Below, in pieces: positions 50,265 to 58,129 of a stretch of 64,000 bases of DNA; positions within the stretch are counted from its first letter, which is position 1; each line of letters opens with the position of its first letter. Source of the stretch: UKL13-2 sp043744255 (GTDB lineage: Bacteria; Pseudomonadota; Gammaproteobacteria; Burkholderiales; Usitatibacteraceae); NCBI GenBank assembly GCA_043744255.1, contig JAYTVA010000075.1, positions 1 to 64,000 on the forward strand, in the 5' to 3' direction. The notes under the pieces were generated by a model. It saw nothing but the letters and a program-made list of their open reading frames with translations, made no database searches and was not told the DNA's origin. The position numbers and the translations under genes are program-made.

Positions 50265-50591
50265 ATGAACGACGCGCCCACTCCCAGCTTCTACCAACAC
50301 CACGTTTTTTTCTGCGTGAACCAACGCGATCAAGGCAAGGAATGCTGCAATCAACACGACGCCGAGGGCGTGCGCGATTACGCCAAGGGCCGCATCAAGG
50401 CGCTAGGGCTGAGCGGTCCAGGTAAGGTGCGGGTGAACACGGCAGGCTGCCTGGATCGTTGCGAAGAAGGTCCGGTGCTGGTGATTTATCCCGATAACAT
50501 TTGGTATCGCTACATTGATAAAGAAGACGTCGATGAGATCATCAGCGAACATATTCAGCACGGACGCGTGGTTGAACGGCTGAAGATTTAG
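50265..50591 (+). CDS. Thioredoxin-like [2Fe-2S] ferredoxin
   Basis: Protein of 108 residues with four cluster cysteines in the pattern of the thioredoxin-like (2Fe-2S) ferredoxin family: Cys17 in HVFFCVNQ, a Cys27-Cys28 pair in KECCNQ, and Cys62 and Cys66 in NTAGCLDRCEEG. The rest (VLVIYPDNIWYRYIDKEDVDEIISEH) completes the fold. It probably transfers single electrons. The gene runs straight into the hydrolase gene with no gap (TAG then ATG), so both are co-translated. The redox partner is not identified. Confidence 0.88.
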   Translation: MNDAPTPSFYQHHVFFCVNQRDQGKECCNQHDAEGVRDYAKGRIKALGLSGPGKVRVNTAGCLDRCEEGPVLVIYPDNIWYRYIDKEDVDEIISEHIQHGRVVERLKI

Positions 50592-51245
50592 ATGGCTGCC
50601 GCATTCCCCATTGCCCATCAACTGATCGCTGGCGAAGCAGGCGCGATTGAAATTGCCGCCCATGTTTCGCCGGATACGCCGCCACGCGCGGTTGCGGTGA
50701 TCGCGCACCCGCATCCGCTGTATGGCGGCACGATGGACAACAAAGTCATCACCACGGTGGCGCGTGCATTTTTCGATGCGGGGGCAGCGACCTATCGTTT
50801 TAATTTTCGCGGTGTCGGCAAGAGCGAGGGCACGCATGATGATGGGCGCGGTGAAGCGCGTGACATGCAGCGTGTGATCGAACATGCGCGCGCAGCGCAG
50901 CCAAGTCTGCCGGTGTGGCTCGCCGGGTTTTCGTTCGGCGGCGCGGTGGCGCTAGTGGCGAGCGAACATTGCGATGCACGCGAGATGGTGCTGATTGCAC
51001 CAGCGTTCCGTCGCCTCGCCGATTGGGCGAACTCGGCGGCAGGCGGCAAGCCGCCAGAATCAACCCTGTTGATTCACGGCGAACTCGATGACACAGTGCC
51101 GCTGGCGGAATCGTTGGCGTGGGCGCTGCCCCGTGATTTGGCGGTCGTCGTGGTGCCCGGCGCAGAGCATTTTTTTCACCAGCGCTTGCACATCATCAAG
51201 CGCTTGATTGCGCGACAACTTGGTAACTATCGCGCGCCGAACTGA
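50592..51245 (+). CDS. Alpha/beta hydrolase (dienelactone-hydrolase-like)
   Basis: Hydrolase of 217 residues. The fold is recognised from VAVIAHPHPLYGGTMDNKVI, then FNFRGVGKSEG, the nucleophile elbow GFSFGGAVAL, and STLLIHGELDDTVPL and PGAEHFFH, where the catalytic Asp and His lie. Proteins of this type often appear next to the ferredoxin gene in betaproteobacteria. The substrate is open; small esters or CoA thioesters are typical of the family. It starts directly after the ferredoxin stop. Confidence 0.9.
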   Translation: MAAAFPIAHQLIAGEAGAIEIAAHVSPDTPPRAVAVIAHPHPLYGGTMDNKVITTVARAFFDAGAATYRFNFRGVGKSEGTHDDGRGEARDMQRVIEHARAAQPSLPVWLAGFSFGGAVALVASEHCDAREMVLIAPAFRRLADWANSAAGGKPPESTLLIHGELDDTVPLAESLAWALPRDLAVVVVPGAEHFFHQRLHIIKRLIARQLGNYRAPN

Positions 51246-51309
51246 ATTTCTACGCCACCGTTGACAAATATTGTCGCCAAGCGCGGCAAAACTGTGAACT
51301 ACGCCATAG

Positions 51310-52047
51310 GTGAACGGAGCGCGGCGGCAGATAATCAATGCCCACTTTCCGACATTAGGCTCACCAGTGCTAGGCTCACAACTGCGAGACTCACGAGTGC
51401 TCAACGCCATCCCTCTTTTTCAAAACCTGTCCAGCGCGCAAACCGCCAGCATTGGCGCGCATGCGGCGCTGACGGTCTACGAAAAGGGTACGGTGATTTT
51501 GCGGCAAGGTGATGTTGCGGATTCGTTTTTTGTCATCGTCGCGGGGCAGGTCAAGGTGTACATGACTGACCAGACCGATGCCACCCGCGAGGTCATGCTC
51601 AAGACCTTGGGCAAGGGGGATTTCTTCGGTGAAATTTCGATGTTCGACCAAGCGCCGCGCAGCGCCAATGTGGTCGCGATGGAGCGATGCCACGTGCAAG
51701 TATTGTCACATCGCGCCTTTCAAAAGGCGATTGAACGCTCACCCGACATCGCCTCCACGGTACTCGCCACCCTTGCCGCCCGTCTACGCCACGCGGATCG
51801 GCGCATCAGCACGCTGGCGTTGATGGATGTGACTGGCAGAGTCTCGCGCACATTGACCGAGCTTGCGATCATCTCGAATGGCCGTCGCGTGGTCGGTGAG
51901 CCGTTCACACAAAAAGATTTGGCCGGTATGATCGGCGCCTCGCGTGAGATGGTCAATCGTACGCTTCAGGATTTACAAGCCGAGGGCTACATCGACATTC
52001 AGCGTGGCTCGATCACGATTTTGAATGAGCGAATGATGACGGTTTGA
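51310..52047 (+). CDS. Crp/Fnr-family transcriptional regulator
   Basis: Regulator of up to 245 residues with an N-terminal cyclic-nucleotide-binding beta-roll (EKGTVILRQGDVADSFFVIVAGQVKVY, GDFFGEISMFDQAPRSANVVA), a long dimerisation helix and a C-terminal helix-turn-helix (TQKDLAGMIGASREMVNRTLQDLQAEGYI). No cysteine quartet for an Fe-S cluster is seen, so it is CRP-like and not FNR-like. The GTG at 51310 is weak. A GTG at 51397 in front of LNAIPLFQNL is also possible and fits the family well. Three in-frame 15-bp tandem units (51356-51400) lie between the two. Confidence 0.88.
   Translation: MNGARRQIINAHFPTLGSPVLGSQLRDSRVLNAIPLFQNLSSAQTASIGAHAALTVYEKGTVILRQGDVADSFFVIVAGQVKVYMTDQTDATREVMLKTLGKGDFFGEISMFDQAPRSANVVAMERCHVQVLSHRAFQKAIERSPDIASTVLATLAARLRHADRRISTLALMDVTGRVSRTLTELAIISNGRRVVGEPFTQKDLAGMIGASREMVNRTLQDLQAEGYIDIQRGSITILNERMMTV
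51356..51400. repeat. Three 15-bp tandem repeats before or within the crp-like gene
   Basis: Units TAGGCTCACCAGTGC, TAGGCTCACAACTGC and GAGACTCACGAGTGC follow each other without spacing. Each is a multiple of three bases, so changes in copy number would keep the reading frame. Confidence 0.65.
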
Positions 52048-52060
52048 ATGGTTCGGCTCA

Positions 52061-52090
52061 AAAAAAGCCCGCGTATAGGCGGGCTTTTTT
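52061..52090. terminator. Bidirectional terminator between the crp-like and redoxin genes
   Basis: Stem AAAAAAGCCCGC / GCGGGCTTTTTT with a 6-nt loop. A-run and T-run on either side allow use from both convergent genes. Confidence 0.85.
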
Positions 52091-52118
52091 ATTGACCATG
52101 ACCGCAAACACCGCGCCG

Positions 52119-52721
52119 TTACGGGTATTTCACGCTGCAGCCATAGGGCTGCGTGTTGGCGGTACTGACCGCTTTACCGGCCTTGGATTCTTCAAGTGCT
52201 GCCACCACAAAATTTTTCGCGGTCTTGATCTCGTCGCGGCTGGTACCGGGTTTGTTGTCGATGGCACCGGCGTAGACCAACATGCCCGCCGGGTTAATCA
52301 CGTACATATGCGGCGTGGTGCGGGCACCGTAGGCCTGGCCAATCTTGCCGTCGGTGTCAGTCACATAGGCATCCGGCGCGGCTTTCTTGTCGGCGAGATA
52401 GCCTTTCATTTTTGCGTTCGGCAAGTAGTCCTGATGCCCCGTGTTGGTCGAATTCACCGATAGCCACACGGTATCCTTCGCGTCGTATTTGTTTTGCAGC
52501 GACTGCATGTTGTTGCTGTCGTAGTGCTTCTGCACAAACGGGCAACCGGGGTTGTGCCATTCGAGCACGACGTGTTTGCCTTTGTAATCGGCGAGCTGCA
52601 CGGGCTTGCCGTCCAAATTGTTCAACGTGAAATCGGGCGCGGGCTTGCCAACGGTGGCGGCGGCAAACGCAGCGGTGGAAAGAGACGATGCAAGCAAAGC
52701 TGCGATGAGATGTCGTTGCAT
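52119..52721 (-). CDS. Exported thioredoxin-fold redoxin family protein
   Basis: Protein of 200 residues with a signal peptide (MQRHLIAALLASSLSTAAFA). The fold resembles the AhpC/TSA-redoxin group: GKPAPDFTLNNLDGKPVQLADYKGKHVVL, then a single active Cys60 in HNPGCPFVQKHY, where a second cysteine is not at the usual CXXC place. The SD GAGGTTCCC precedes the ATG at 52721. A second cysteine near the C-terminus (YGCSVKYP) may act as a partner. It is likely a periplasmic redox protein; peroxidase activity is only a possibility. Confidence 0.85.
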   Translation of the reverse strand: MQRHLIAALLASSLSTAAFAAATVGKPAPDFTLNNLDGKPVQLADYKGKHVVLEWHNPGCPFVQKHYDSNNMQSLQNKYDAKDTVWLSVNSTNTGHQDYLPNAKMKGYLADKKAAPDAYVTDTDGKIGQAYGARTTPHMYVINPAGMLVYAGAIDNKPGTSRDEIKTAKNFVVAALEESKAGKAVSTANTQPYGCSVKYP

Positions 52722-52810
52722 GGGAACCTCATGAAGTTGTGAAAAAAGAACATAGAGTCTAGGAGTACAAGATGCCACAAAAGTTTCGGCTTGTGTTTTT
52801 ATCGGGCAAC

Positions 52811-52840
52811 AAAAAGGCCTTCCGAAGAAGGCCTTTTTTT
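52811..52840 (-). terminator. Terminator of icd
   Basis: Stem AAAAAGGCCTTC / GAAGGCCTTTTT with a TTCG tetraloop on the minus strand, followed by a T-rich tract, 34 bp after the icd stop. Confidence 0.85.
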
Positions 52841-52873
52841 ACGACATGCTGAATTACAACCCGCTGAAACGCC

Positions 52874-54088
52874 TTAAGCCATGCGCTTCTTCAGCTCATC
52901 GTCCACGGCGTGCATGTATTCCTCGGTGGTCAGGTACGGATGATCTGGGCGGATCAAAATCGCCAAATCTTTAGTCATGCGGCCACTTTCGACCACATCC
53001 ACGCAGGCTTTTTCCAGCGTCAGCGCAAACTTCACCACCTCTGGCGTGCCGTCCATGCGGCCGCGCGCTTGCAGGCCGCGCGTCCATGCGTAGATCGAGG
53101 CAATCGGGTTAGTCGAGGTGGGTTTGCCTTCCTGATGCATACGATAGTGACGCGTCACGGTGCCGTGCGCGGCTTCGGATTCGACCGTCTTGCCATCGGG
53201 TGACATCAACACCGAGGTCATCAAACCGAGCGAGCCATAACCTTGCGCCACGGTGTCGGATTGCACATCGCCGTCATAGTTTTTACACGCCCACAAATAG
53301 CCACCGCTCCATTTCATGTTGGCCGCAACCATGTCGTCGATCAAACGATGTTCGTAAGTCAATTTCGCGGCGTCAAATTTGGCCTTGAATTCGGTGTCGT
53401 AAATTTCTTGGAAAAGATTTTTGAAACGACCGTCATAGACTTTCAGAATCGTGTTTTTGGTAGACAAATACACCGCGTAATTGCGCTGCAAGCCGTAGTT
53501 GTAACAAGCGCGCGCGAAGCCGCGAATCGACTCATCCAAGTTGTACATCGCCATCGCCACACCAGCGGCGGGCGATTTGAACACTTCGCGCTCAATCGGT
53601 GCCGAGCCGTCGTTCGGCACGAATTTCATGGTCAAGGTACCCGCACCCGGAAACTGAAAATCGGTGGCGCGGTATTGATCGCCGAAACCGTGGCGAGCAA
53701 CGACCACTGGCTTGTCCCAATGCGAAACGAGACGCGGCACGTTCTGGCAAATGATCGGCTCACGAAAAATCGTGCCGTCGAGAATGTTGCGGATGGTGCC
53801 GTTCGGCGACTTCCACATTTGCTTCAGATTAAATTCTTTCACGCGCGCTTCATCCGGCGTGATGGTCGCGCACTTCACGGCCACGCCATATTTCAAGGTC
53901 GCGTTAGCCGAATCAATCGTGATCTGGTCATTAGTCGCGTCGCGTTTTTCCATGCCCAAATCAAAATATTTCAGATCAATATCCAAATACGGAAGGATCA
54001 ATTTTTCGCGAATCATCTGCCAGATGATACGTGTCATCTCGTCCCCATCCATTTCAACGATGGGGTTCTTTACCTTGATTTTTGCCAT
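52874..54088 (-). CDS. icd: NADP-dependent isocitrate dehydrogenase
   Basis: TCA-cycle enzyme of 404 residues converting isocitrate to 2-oxoglutarate. It belongs to the eukaryote-like homodimeric NADP type, starting KIKVKNPIVEMDGDEMTRIIW. Substrate and metal residues are in ITPDEARVKEFNLKQMWKSPNGTIRNILDGTIFREPI and DGDVQSDTVAQGYGSLGLMTSVL. The C-terminal coenzyme segment ESEAAHGTVTRHYRMHQEGKPTSTNPIASI is intact. An extended TGCTATAAT -10 lies about 63 bp upstream. It stands alone, with its own terminator. Confidence 0.96.
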   Translation of the reverse strand: MAKIKVKNPIVEMDGDEMTRIIWQMIREKLILPYLDIDLKYFDLGMEKRDATNDQITIDSANATLKYGVAVKCATITPDEARVKEFNLKQMWKSPNGTIRNILDGTIFREPIICQNVPRLVSHWDKPVVVARHGFGDQYRATDFQFPGAGTLTMKFVPNDGSAPIEREVFKSPAAGVAMAMYNLDESIRGFARACYNYGLQRNYAVYLSTKNTILKVYDGRFKNLFQEIYDTEFKAKFDAAKLTYEHRLIDDMVAANMKWSGGYLWACKNYDGDVQSDTVAQGYGSLGLMTSVLMSPDGKTVESEAAHGTVTRHYRMHQEGKPTSTNPIASIYAWTRGLQARGRMDGTPEVVKFALTLEKACVDVVESGRMTKDLAILIRPDHPYLTTEEYMHAVDDELKKRMA

Positions 54089-54434
54089 GGGAATTCCTGT
54101 AGTCGGGGGACGGGGGACAGACGGCGGAGGACTGTCCGGGGAGAGCGGGAATTATAGCAAAGGCGGTTCGCCCGACGCTGCCGTGTTTGTCCATAATGCT
54201 GAGGCGCTAGGATTGGCGCTGGCCGTCAGTCGCTTTCCGACGCCGGGTTGGCGGCACCTGCGCTGTTGCGAATCGTCCGGGCAGCGCACGGCACCGAATT
54301 AGGATTTGAAAAACCTGCGTAGCCATGCCAATATTGATGTGTCGTCCGAGACTGCTGTGCAGACATTCCACCCGCATCCGCAACTCGACGATACTCAGTG
54401 GCCTCGGAGACCCAACAAGCAAAGGAGATTCAAC
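54089..54434. other. Intergenic region upstream of icd and the DUF1761-like gene
   Basis: About 345 bp. The only signals seen are the extended -10 of icd at 54151-54159 and the strong AAAGGAGATTCAAC ribosome site of the next gene. No frame of believable composition, no repeat and no terminator is seen. Confidence 0.5.
54151..54159 (-). promoter_or_regulatory. Extended -10 promoter of icd
   Basis: TGCTATAAT on the minus strand gives the TGn-TATAAT extended -10 form, 62 bp upstream of the ATG. Such promoters need no strong -35. Confidence 0.6.
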
Positions 54435-54839
54435 ATGAACAAAAAATTTCTAATCACTTGGCTGGTCATGTTTGTCGTTTGGATGGCGGGCAGCTTTGTT
54501 GTGCACGGCCTGCTGCTTGGTGCTGACTATATGAAGCTGTCGAACCTGTTTCGCACCGAAGCCGATTCGCAGCAGTATTTTCCGCTGATGCTTTTGGCGC
54601 ACGTCATGTTGGCCGCCGCATTTACTTGGATCTACGCGCGGGGTGCAGAGGCAAAGCCGTGGCTTGGGCAGGGGCTGCGTTTTGGCTTGGCCGTCGCGTT
54701 CCTGACCATCATTCCCACCTACCTCATTTACTTCGCCGTGCAGCCGATGCCGGGCGCGATGGTCGTGCGGCAAATTTTGTTTGATGGTGTGTTGATGTTG
54801 GTGCTGGGCATGGTGGTGGCGTTTATGTATCGCCGTTGA
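54435..54839 (+). CDS. Small four-helix membrane protein (DUF1761-like)
   Basis: Protein of 134 residues with four membrane helices (residues about 5-28, 48-68, 80-100, 110-130). The first helix ends in GSFVVHGLLLGADYM and the second begins MLLAHVMLAAAFTWIYARG, a pattern seen in DUF1761-type proteins. The start has a strong ribosome site (AAAGGAGATTCAAC). The function is unknown. It is the only plus-strand gene between icd and the Lys-rich exported protein, and it has no evident partner. Confidence 0.72.
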   Translation: MNKKFLITWLVMFVVWMAGSFVVHGLLLGADYMKLSNLFRTEADSQQYFPLMLLAHVMLAAAFTWIYARGAEAKPWLGQGLRFGLAVAFLTIIPTYLIYFAVQPMPGAMVVRQILFDGVLMLVLGMVVAFMYRR

Positions 54840-54877
54840 TGCTACCCACCGCCGCTGTTATTTAGCGGCAGTGATGG

Positions 54878-55402
54878 TTATTTCTTGGCTTTCTTCGGCT
54901 TGGTTTCAGCCTCTTCCTGTTCCATCATTTGCTTGATCATCGGGTTCGACATGATGGCGTCCATCTGCGCTTTTTGCTTGGCTTCCATGTCTTTGTCAAA
55001 GGCTTTTCGTTCAGCCGGTGACATCTTTTCAATTTCGCTCATCGACTTGCCGGTGAACGATTTATAGGTCGCGTCCAGCTGCGGTTTTTGCTGTTGGAAT
55101 TTGGCCATTGCCTCGTCCTGCTTTTTCTTCTCATCGGCCTTGCGCTTGGCGACGATGCCTTCGACTTCGCTGTCGGACTTGCCCTCGGCTGCTTTGCCGA
55201 GGTCTTTGCGGTGCTGCGCAATAATCGTCGCGCGCATTTTCTTGTCGTTTTCGGCTTTTTGCGAAAGCGCGCGGGCGCGCGCGGCGGCCGCCGCTTTTTT
55301 GTACTGCGGCGAGTTCGGGTCGTCCATCGGATCGTAATCGGCGTGGGCGTTGAATACGAGCAAGCTCAAGAGCAGGGCAACTAGCGGGATGAGTTTTTTC
55401 AT
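54878..55402 (-). CDS. Exported Lys/Ala/Glu-rich coiled-coil protein
   Basis: Protein of 174 residues with a signal peptide (MKKLIPLVALLLSLLVFNAHA). The mature part has nearly no beta-type or membrane segment. It is a long helical, charged region with many Ala, Lys, Gln and Glu residues and an M-rich segment (KAQMDAIMSNPMIKQMMEQEE). Heptad-like spacing suggests a coiled coil. It ends in a short KPKKAKK tail. No family is recognised. It may be a periplasmic structural or chaperone-like protein. Confidence 0.65.
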   Translation of the reverse strand: MKKLIPLVALLLSLLVFNAHADYDPMDDPNSPQYKKAAAAARARALSQKAENDKKMRATIIAQHRKDLGKAAEGKSDSEVEGIVAKRKADEKKKQDEAMAKFQQQKPQLDATYKSFTGKSMSEIEKMSPAERKAFDKDMEAKQKAQMDAIMSNPMIKQMMEQEEAETKPKKAKK

Positions 55403-55588
55403 GGACGACCTGCGTGGTAGTGATTAGGGAGACATCCGTAACCTATGAAACCAGTATTGCGCGGAAAACCGGGCAGGCCGGACAATTTTTTTGCGGCCTG
55501 ACGCGTGCTCCAGTGCGGTCATACAGCACGTAGTTCCCGGTGCCTTTAGGACTACGCGCGGTAACCGGGGAGTTGGTGCCAATCCGCC

Positions 55589-56164
55589 TTACTTGAGAAC
55601 CCCCGAGGCCTTGGCGACATGCGTAGCAATCGCGTCCATGAGGACAGGGGATAGCGTGTCGTACGCTGGCAAGCCGATCTCCGCGAGGCGTGCGCGCACC
55701 GCGCCCATGTTGGCGGGATCCGCACCAGCCTCAATGATCGACGAGACGAACGCGGCGAAGGTCGGCGGCTCCCAGCCGGATTCGCTGGAGCGCTCGGTAT
55801 GAATAAAATCGAGGCCGTAAAACGGGTGCGCTTTGTTCTCGATGCGGCCATACATGTGCACCCCGCATTCTTTGCAGGCGTGGCGCTGAATGGTGGCGTT
55901 GGCATCGACAATTTTTAGTTTGTCGCCGTTGGCGGTGACCTTGAGGTTGTCACGCGATACCACCGCGACCTGCGAGAACAGGGAACCGGCGGGCTTCCAG
56001 CATTTGGTGCAGCCGCACACGTGGTTATGCGCAACTTGTCCTGTGATCGCGACCGTGACTTTGTTGGTCGCGCAATTACAACTTAAGGTGCCACCGGCGA
56101 AATTGGCGCTACCGGGTTTGATTCCGTTATCAACTTGCGGGTGAATCTTCACGGCGTTACTCAT
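55589..56164 (-). CDS. gfa: S-(hydroxymethyl)glutathione synthase (Gfa)
   Basis: Glutathione-dependent formaldehyde-activating enzyme of 191 residues. The zinc-binding cysteines of the CENP-V/GFA fold occur in LSCNCATNKVTV, CGCTKCWKPAG and HACKECGVHMYG. It speeds condensation of formaldehyde with glutathione. The window carries gshB and gshA, which supply the glutathione, but not the matching S-(hydroxymethyl)glutathione dehydrogenase. Confidence 0.92.
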   Translation of the reverse strand: MSNAVKIHPQVDNGIKPGSANFAGGTLSCNCATNKVTVAITGQVAHNHVCGCTKCWKPAGSLFSQVAVVSRDNLKVTANGDKLKIVDANATIQRHACKECGVHMYGRIENKAHPFYGLDFIHTERSSESGWEPPTFAAFVSSIIEAGADPANMGAVRARLAEIGLPAYDTLSPVLMDAIATHVAKASGVLK

Positions 56165-56201
56165 GGTGTTTTCCCCTTTACGGTTGTGTGACGAAATGTT
56201 C

Positions 56202-56903
56202 TTACTTCACGGTGTAACCTCGTCCTTCCAAACAAGCTGCCACGGCGCGCTGATAGTCACTGCGTTTGCCCGCTGTCTCCGGTGACTGCCCCGGCTGAAA
56301 ACCAGTCTGCTGCGTGCCCCATTTTTCGCATTCGATGCGATCAAAGGTGGCGGTGGTACTGCTTTGCCCATTGCGCGGATAGGCGAACAATTGACCGGTT
56401 TTTTCTTGTTGCGTGTAGACGGGGGCTGGGCCATTTAGCACCGGCGGAGCCGCGACCACTGGGGCCGGCGCAGGTGGCGCAACATACCCGGACACGTAAC
56501 CCTCAACGGGCCGCTCTACCACCACATAGCCGGCGGGGGCGGGGCGGTAGTAGACGTTGTCGTAGTAGTAATACGGTGCGCCGCCATAGTAGGTGGTGTT
56601 GTAGCCAAAGGGCAGTGTTGCCACGGCCAGCCCAACAGCCAAGCTCGGCCAGAACCAGCCGTAGCCGTAGCCGTAACCATAGCCGCCACGGTAGCCGCCG
56701 TGATTGCGGTGACCGTGATTGCCGCCGCCGCGCGGGCCTGCGTAGCCACCGTAGTGCGAGATAGTGGGGGTACGAAAACCAGAGGAATGCCGAGACGCCG
56801 CACTGGCGTCAGTTGGCGTGAAAACGAGCAAACTGGAAAGCAGCATCGCACTCACTGATGCCGCGATCACGCGAGGAGAGAGCAGACGAAATGGTGGGGG
56901 CAT
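56202..56903 (-). CDS. Exported Gly/Tyr-rich protein of unknown function
   Basis: Protein of 233 residues with a signal peptide (LLSPRVIAASVSAMLLSSLLVFTPTDASA). The first half has Gly-rich and Tyr-Gly repeats (GGYRGGYGYGYGYGWFW) caused by short tandem DNA repeats, then a hydrophobic GVYYYD-like segment. A Pro-rich stretch with VVAAPPVLNGPAPVYTQQ follows. The last part (QLFAYPRNGQSSTTATFDRIECEKWGTQQTGFQPG...) resembles small proteins with a DUF6515-like domain. Cell-surface location is likely; no role can be assigned. Confidence 0.7.
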   Translation of the reverse strand: MPPPFRLLSPRVIAASVSAMLLSSLLVFTPTDASAASRHSSGFRTPTISHYGGYAGPRGGGNHGHRNHGGYRGGYGYGYGYGWFWPSLAVGLAVATLPFGYNTTYYGGAPYYYYDNVYYRPAPAGYVVVERPVEGYVSGYVAPPAPAPVVAAPPVLNGPAPVYTQQEKTGQLFAYPRNGQSSTTATFDRIECEKWGTQQTGFQPGQSPETAGKRSDYQRAVAACLEGRGYTVK

Positions 56904-57465
56904 GAGCGTTCCTTATTCGGCGCGCCGCCCGTGGCGAACAGTACGCTTGAGGGCTGCCGAGCGGGTGAAGATTTGAGTATATTCCTACGCCGATTTTCGT
57001 GCGTTGGATGTTGGGCGAATCCAAATTCCGGGGGATGGGCGATGAGCAGGATAAAGAGGTTCCATTACTCGCGTCTCAATGCTATTTTCTGCACAGCGAT
57101 AATTCACGAGGTCGCCGCGCTAATCAGACTTCCAGCAGCGTCGTGATTAGTACAATCGAAATTTCGACATCATTTATTCACGCGCCCTTTCAGCCACAAC
57201 TTCTTGAAATCGGCTGTAGATATTGAATCTACGATGCGCGCTCTTCGAAAACGCAGCATTGACACCTTAACTGCAAGCGCCTACGCTACGATCATGGTGT
57301 GTGGAACAATTGAACTTCTGACCACAGCCGCCTCAAATGTCAGGATGGCTGTTGGCAATACGCACGATCACTCGCGGCACCGCCACCAAAGTTTGCAATC
57401 AAGAAACGTTGGCATCACCGAAACAGTCGCACAATGTGAGAACGACTTTGTGGAAGGGAGGCGAC
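56904..57465. other. Long intergenic region with a candidate promoter
   Basis: About 560 bp between divergent genes. Short frames here have poor composition and no ribosome sites. The notable signal is a consensus TTGACA (57259) with a 17-bp gap to TACGCT (57282), which would give the outer-membrane protein gene a leader of about 170 nt. No repeat or hairpin stands out. Confidence 0.5.
57259..57287 (+). promoter_or_regulatory. Candidate sigma70 promoter of the outer-membrane protein gene
   Basis: TTGACA at 57259-57264, then 17 bp, then TACGCT at 57282-57287. The -35 is perfect; the -10 matches at 3 of 6. It would give a long 5' leader. Confidence 0.4.
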
Positions 57466-58089
57466 ATGAATACCATTGTGAAAACATTTGCCTGCGCCGC
57501 GATGGCGGTACCGCTATTGGCGTTCGCCGCAAATGCCAGCGCACAATACTACGGCGGCATCCATTTCGACCCGGCGAAAACGGTTGCCAGTCAAAGCGAC
57601 ATCGCGCCGCCGTTTTTTGTCTTAGGCACCGCCACCCCCACCGCTTCATTGGGCGAGAAGAAAACCAACTACGGCCTCAAGGTCGGTTATCAATTTGCGC
57701 CGCTGTTCGCCGTGGAGAGCAACTATCAAGAGTTCGGCAAATCGAGCCCTAGCACCTCGAGCGTGCCGACCAACCTGAAGGCGAAAAGCTACGGCCTCGA
57801 TCTGGTGGGCGTGGCGCCGATTTTTGATAAGTTTTCGTTGCTGGGGCGCATCGGTGTGCGTCGTCTCAATACCGATGGCGCGTTTGCCAGCAGCAGCATT
57901 GATACTTTCGGCGCGAACACCGCGCAGGCGTCCACGGCGGGTCGCTTGAATGTCGGGCTGCAATACGCGGTGACCAAAAACCTCGGCCTGAATCTTGAGG
58001 TGGAGCGCTTCCGCCGCCTCGGTAACAACGCGCTGAGCAGCGCGTTCGACGCCGACAATTATTCGGTCGGCTTGTTGTTTAAGTTCTAG
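57466..58089 (+). CDS. Outer-membrane beta-barrel protein (OmpA/OmpW-like)
   Basis: Protein of 207 residues with a signal peptide (TFACAAMAVPLLAFAANASAQ). Strands alternate as in an eight-stranded barrel: NYGLKVGYQFAPLFAVESNYQEFG, AKSYGLDLVGVAPIFDKFSLLGRIGVRR, GRLNVGLQYAVTKNLGLNLEVERFR and a final NYSVGLLFKF with terminal Phe. The start at 57466 has GGGAGGCGAC in front. Exact function is unknown; similar proteins anchor the envelope or take part in stress response. The stop codon lies inside a 13-bp tandem repeat. Confidence 0.85.
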   Translation: MNTIVKTFACAAMAVPLLAFAANASAQYYGGIHFDPAKTVASQSDIAPPFFVLGTATPTASLGEKKTNYGLKVGYQFAPLFAVESNYQEFGKSSPSTSSVPTNLKAKSYGLDLVGVAPIFDKFSLLGRIGVRRLNTDGAFASSSIDTFGANTAQASTAGRLNVGLQYAVTKNLGLNLEVERFRRLGNNALSSAFDADNYSVGLLFKF

Positions 58090-58129
58090 GTTTAAGTTCT
58101 ACGCTTAAGTTCTAGGCCTAAGTCCTGGG
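58078..58129. repeat. Four 13-bp tandem repeats across two stop codons
   Basis: Units TTTAAGTTCTAGG, TTTAAGTTCTACG, CTTAAGTTCTAGG and CCTAAGTCCTGGG follow each other. The first contains the stop codon of the barrel gene (TAG, 58087-58089), the last contains the stop codon of thiG (58118-58120) on the other strand. Confidence 0.75.

Noticed and set aside
53243..54157. Plus-strand frame of 304 residues opposite icd
   Set aside because: Shadow of a conserved enzyme.
57204..57752. Plus-strand frame ahead of the barrel gene
   Set aside because: Composition unlike a protein; the barrel gene has a signal peptide and a strong ribosome site in another frame.
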